Below, one piece after another: positions 21,023-23,103 of a DNA stretch of 23,103 bases. The stretch's first letter is position 1; the number at the start of each line of letters is the position of its first letter. Made by a program: the position numbers and the translations under genes. This stretch comes from a virus. The notes beneath the pieces were generated by a model. It was not told the DNA's origin, searched no databases, and saw only the letters and a list, made by a program, of their open reading frames with translations. Location of the stretch: IMG/VR virus record IMGVR_UViG_3300009085_000089, positions 1-23,103 of that record. One strand, written 5' to 3'.

Positions 21023-21976
21023 CTAGGGCTCCACTGAACCGGCTGGTGTCTTCTCTACAGTTTCTTGCGCTTCCGACGGCTGGGCCCCCTCTACAGGCTC
21101 TTCACCTTTTACCTGTTCAAGTGGTACCTCAATTACTCCAGTACTTTCCAGCAATTTTCGCTTTCTCACTAAGTTTTTAGGCACAGTAACTATATATTCG
21201 TAGTCCTTTTTCGGATCCAGGAGTGCAACTGCAAAATCATAATCTGCACGGTTTGCTCGGGCTTCCGCAATCGCAACACTTGCATCTGTACTATATAGGT
21301 TAACATCCATGTAAGCAACACGTAATGCTTTACCTTTTACATCAGAAGCAAATGCTACAATTTTCAACACTTCTGTTAAATCTAAGCTATAATCTGAGCA
21401 TTGAGCACGAAGCTGACGCTTGGAAAGCATGCCTAAAGTAAATTTTATGAACATCTCTGTAGCTAGATATTTTTCTCGATTACCTAACCCAGCGATCAAG
21501 CTGTTAATAATTTTTCCAAGCTCACTATTACCGTTACCACTTAACGTGTTTCTAATAATTTGTGCTCCAGCTTTCTCAGCTGGTTCCTCCTCCACCTGCA
21601 ATCCACCTGCAGGAATGCCGAAAGTGCAATTCTCAACAGCAATATTTAACATCACTGGAGTGTATGTGGTGACTTGAAATGTGCCCTCTGCATGAATTTG
21701 CACGTCCCGCTCATCTAATTTAAGTACAGCTAAGGTGCGAGCAAGATCAAAAATTATAATCTTAGTCTCTTGAAACTTATACTGCTCAGCAAACTCAGAT
21801 AGAATGGCTACATTTGCAAATAGTAACACTTTTACACGCTCTGAAGATGCACCTAGAAAATCCTCCAATTTACTTCTTAAACTCTCTGATGTGTTTGACA
21901 CTACAAACGGTAAAAATCGAGACCTATCTAGTAATAATGCTACTACTGCAGGTGAATATTGTGCAAAACCTAACAT
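21023..21976 (-). CDS. Unrecognised 317-aa protein with acidic C-terminal tail
   Basis: The ATG at 21976 has a GGAGGTGG site and the gene follows the amidohydrolase by ~50 nt. I recognise no family. The N-terminal part has alternating strands and helices (YSPAVVALLLDRSRFLPFVV, VKVLLFANVAIL, TKIIIFDLARTLAVLKL), then a region with an EEEPAEKAGAQ linker, then a helical and strand-mixed domain (FIKFTLGMLSKRQLRAQ, DYEYIVTVPKNLVRKRK). The last ~35 residues (EQVKGEEPVEGAQPSEAQET) are acidic and proline-rich, typical of disordered tails that bind partner proteins. It could be a replication-accessory or virion protein. There are no membrane segments. Confidence 0.7.
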   Translation of the reverse strand: MLGFAQYSPAVVALLLDRSRFLPFVVSNTSESLRSKLEDFLGASSERVKVLLFANVAILSEFAEQYKFQETKIIIFDLARTLAVLKLDERDVQIHAEGTFQVTTYTPVMLNIAVENCTFGIPAGGLQVEEEPAEKAGAQIIRNTLSGNGNSELGKIINSLIAGLGNREKYLATEMFIKFTLGMLSKRQLRAQCSDYSLDLTEVLKIVAFASDVKGKALRVAYMDVNLYSTDASVAIAEARANRADYDFAVALLDPKKDYEYIVTVPKNLVRKRKLLESTGVIEVPLEQVKGEEPVEGAQPSEAQETVEKTPAGSVEP

Positions 21977-22027
21977 ACTGAACCACCTCCAATTAAAGCA
22001 AATCTCGTCTCTTTAATTATGATTATG

Positions 22028-23103
22028 CTATAATATATTCCAAACAATTCTACCGTCAACAATCGTCAATACACTTGTGGTGCTTGCCATTGTTGGCATG
22101 ACATTTGGATCAAAAATATCTGCAGATAGCACAGCTAAATCAGCAAGCTTGCCGGGCTGTAAGCTACCCTTTATTGCTTCTTGGAACTCTGCATACGCAC
22201 TTCCCAAAGTGTACAGAGTGACTGCAGTAGGCATATCTACACCTTCATTTGCATTTAGTGGATGAGCTACACAAAGCAACAAGTCCAGATATGGGTTCCC
22301 TAAGCCACCAAGTTGATCCGAGGATAACGCCACCTTAGCTCCTCCTAAAACTAACGAGCGTAAGAGCTGCGTTTGCGTAGCAAACCGTTCGGGCCCGACT
22401 CTTCGATAAATGGTTTCTCCCATAATAAACTGACTAGGAGCTTTTACGATAACAACACCCTTAGCAACTAATGCAGGTATTTGATCTGGACGGATCATCA
22501 TCCCATGCTCAATTCGTGGGCGTCTAAGCTTCCATTGCAAATCATAAGAAGATGCCCCACTCATTGCTGATAATAAATGATCTACTGCTCCATCTCCATT
22601 AACATGGAATAGCCGCTGATACGTCCTAAACGGAAATCCATTCAATGCATCTGCTACTAATGTATTAATATCGTTTGGGAAAACTTCTCTCCCATACCAG
22701 GTAGGAGCATCATAATAAGGCTGAGCTAAATACATGCCTGATTCCTGCTCAGTGCCATCCGTAATCCACTTCACACCTGCAGAAAGGACTTTACCGAATG
22801 GATTTTGCCACTCTCGGCCATTATACATACTAAGCGACTCTTCCCTAGTAAATGGGAAGCCTACATTACGCACACGCACAGGTAAATTCATCCCCTTAAG
22901 AATATTTTCGTATCTTAGAGAGTCAATTCCAATTGAGATGTCCTGAATAGATGTGATCCCTTGCTGTGCACAGCCTAGTAACAATTGTGATAACTGTGCT
23001 TGAAATTCAGAATCCGGAATTTGAGATCGCATAATTTGGGCGAACCAATAGATTGCATAATCCTGCATCACACCTGTAGGCTCTCCATTAGCATCCCTAA
23101 CAA
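22028..23103 (-). CDS. YtcJ-like metal-dependent amidohydrolase, 5' end cut by window edge
   Basis: 357 residues are visible to the right edge. The frame continues upstream of the GTG at 23071 as VRDANGEPTG, so the true start is outside. The Amidohydro_3 pattern is clear: VRDANGEPTGVMQDYA, AGVKWITDGTEQES with the lysine expected to bridge metals, PYYD, FHVNGDGAVDHLL (metal histidine), RPRIEHGMMIRPDQIPAL (second histidine), a SSDQLGG end of the barrel (metal aspartate), and GSLQPGKLADLAVLSADIF at the end. The N-terminal HxH lies outside. Enzymes of this group hydrolyse amide or ester bonds in small molecules. Such a gene is unusual in a phage and is probably an acquired metabolic gene. Substrate unknown. 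Confidence 0.85.
   Translation of the reverse strand, partial: VRDANGEPTGVMQDYAIYWFAQIMRSQIPDSEFQAQLSQLLLGCAQQGITSIQDISIGIDSLRYENILKGMNLPVRVRNVGFPFTREESLSMYNGREWQNPFGKVLSAGVKWITDGTEQESGMYLAQPYYDAPTWYGREVFPNDINTLVADALNGFPFRTYQRLFHVNGDGAVDHLLSAMSGASSYDLQWKLRRPRIEHGMMIRPDQIPALVAKGVVIVKAPSQFIMGETIYRRVGPERFATQTQLLRSLVLGGAKVALSSDQLGGLGNPYLDLLLCVAHPLNANEGVDMPTAVTLYTLGSAYAEFQEAIKGSLQPGKLADLAVLSADIFDPNVMPTMASTTSVLTIVDGRIVWNIL

Noticed and set aside
1-23103. CRISPR arrays, insertion sequences, integrase or attachment sites
   Set aside because: No spaced direct repeats, transposase or integrase genes, or terminal inverted repeats were seen. The repeats present lie in coding modules.

Overview
The window is one gene-dense block of a large tailed-phage genome with a contractile (myovirus) tail. 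All credible genes lie on the minus strand, so transcription runs from high to low coordinates. The phage call rests on a tail sheath, a T4 gp19-type tail tube, a gp26-type baseplate protein cut by the left edge, and a phage-style replication and repair set. The DNA is moderately AT-rich. Shine-Dalgarno sites are strong and purine-rich, and two promoters look like the sigma-70/sigma-A type, so the host uses ordinary bacterial signals. A low-GC Gram-positive host is possible, but the sequence does not settle it.

Right part (about 23,100 to 15,000), in order of transcription: a YtcJ-like metal-dependent amidohydrolase cut by the right edge, an unrecognised 317-aa protein with an acidic tail, an ATP-dependent DNA ligase, a 47-aa ORF overlapping an RNA-ligase-like protein with altered motifs, an SF2 (UvsW/XPB-like) helicase, a HicB-like protein without HicA, a DnaC-like loader with a degenerate P-loop, and a DnaB-like replicative helicase. 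About 240 bp without a convincing gene but rich in inverted repeats follows, then a 55-aa coiled-coil ORF.

Middle part (about 15,000 to 7,600): a near-consensus promoter precedes an HNH-RNA ligase fusion, then three tightly coupled small genes (unknown, Cro/C1-type HTH, ribbon-helix-helix-like), a 101-aa protein, tRNA-Ser(GCU), a 5'-3' exonuclease, a family-4-like uracil-DNA glycosylase and a DnaN-like sliding clamp. After these come an unknown protein, two related Cys-rich proteins, and a thymidylate-kinase-like protein with no P-loop. A bidirectional terminator closes the module.

Left part (about 7,500 to 1) is the structural module with its own promoter: a putative tail terminator, a papain-like cysteine protease with an intact catalytic set, the sheath with two tandem inserted beta-rich repeats, two small helical proteins, the tail tube, six more small proteins, and the baseplate gene.

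The most unusual feature is that set of eight small genes around the tail tube. At least five begin with the same short charged helical module (LYKKNPKLALQVAKALG-like) joined to unrelated C-terminal parts, and the other three have a looser version. In three neighbouring genes the module is still a near-identical DNA repeat. This looks like a reused N-terminal targeting or assembly tag. Other points worth attention are several enzymes that kept their fold but lost catalytic motifs (TMK-like, DnaC-like, RNA-ligase-like), the HNH-RNA ligase fusion, the structured intergenic region and the phage-borne amidohydrolase.
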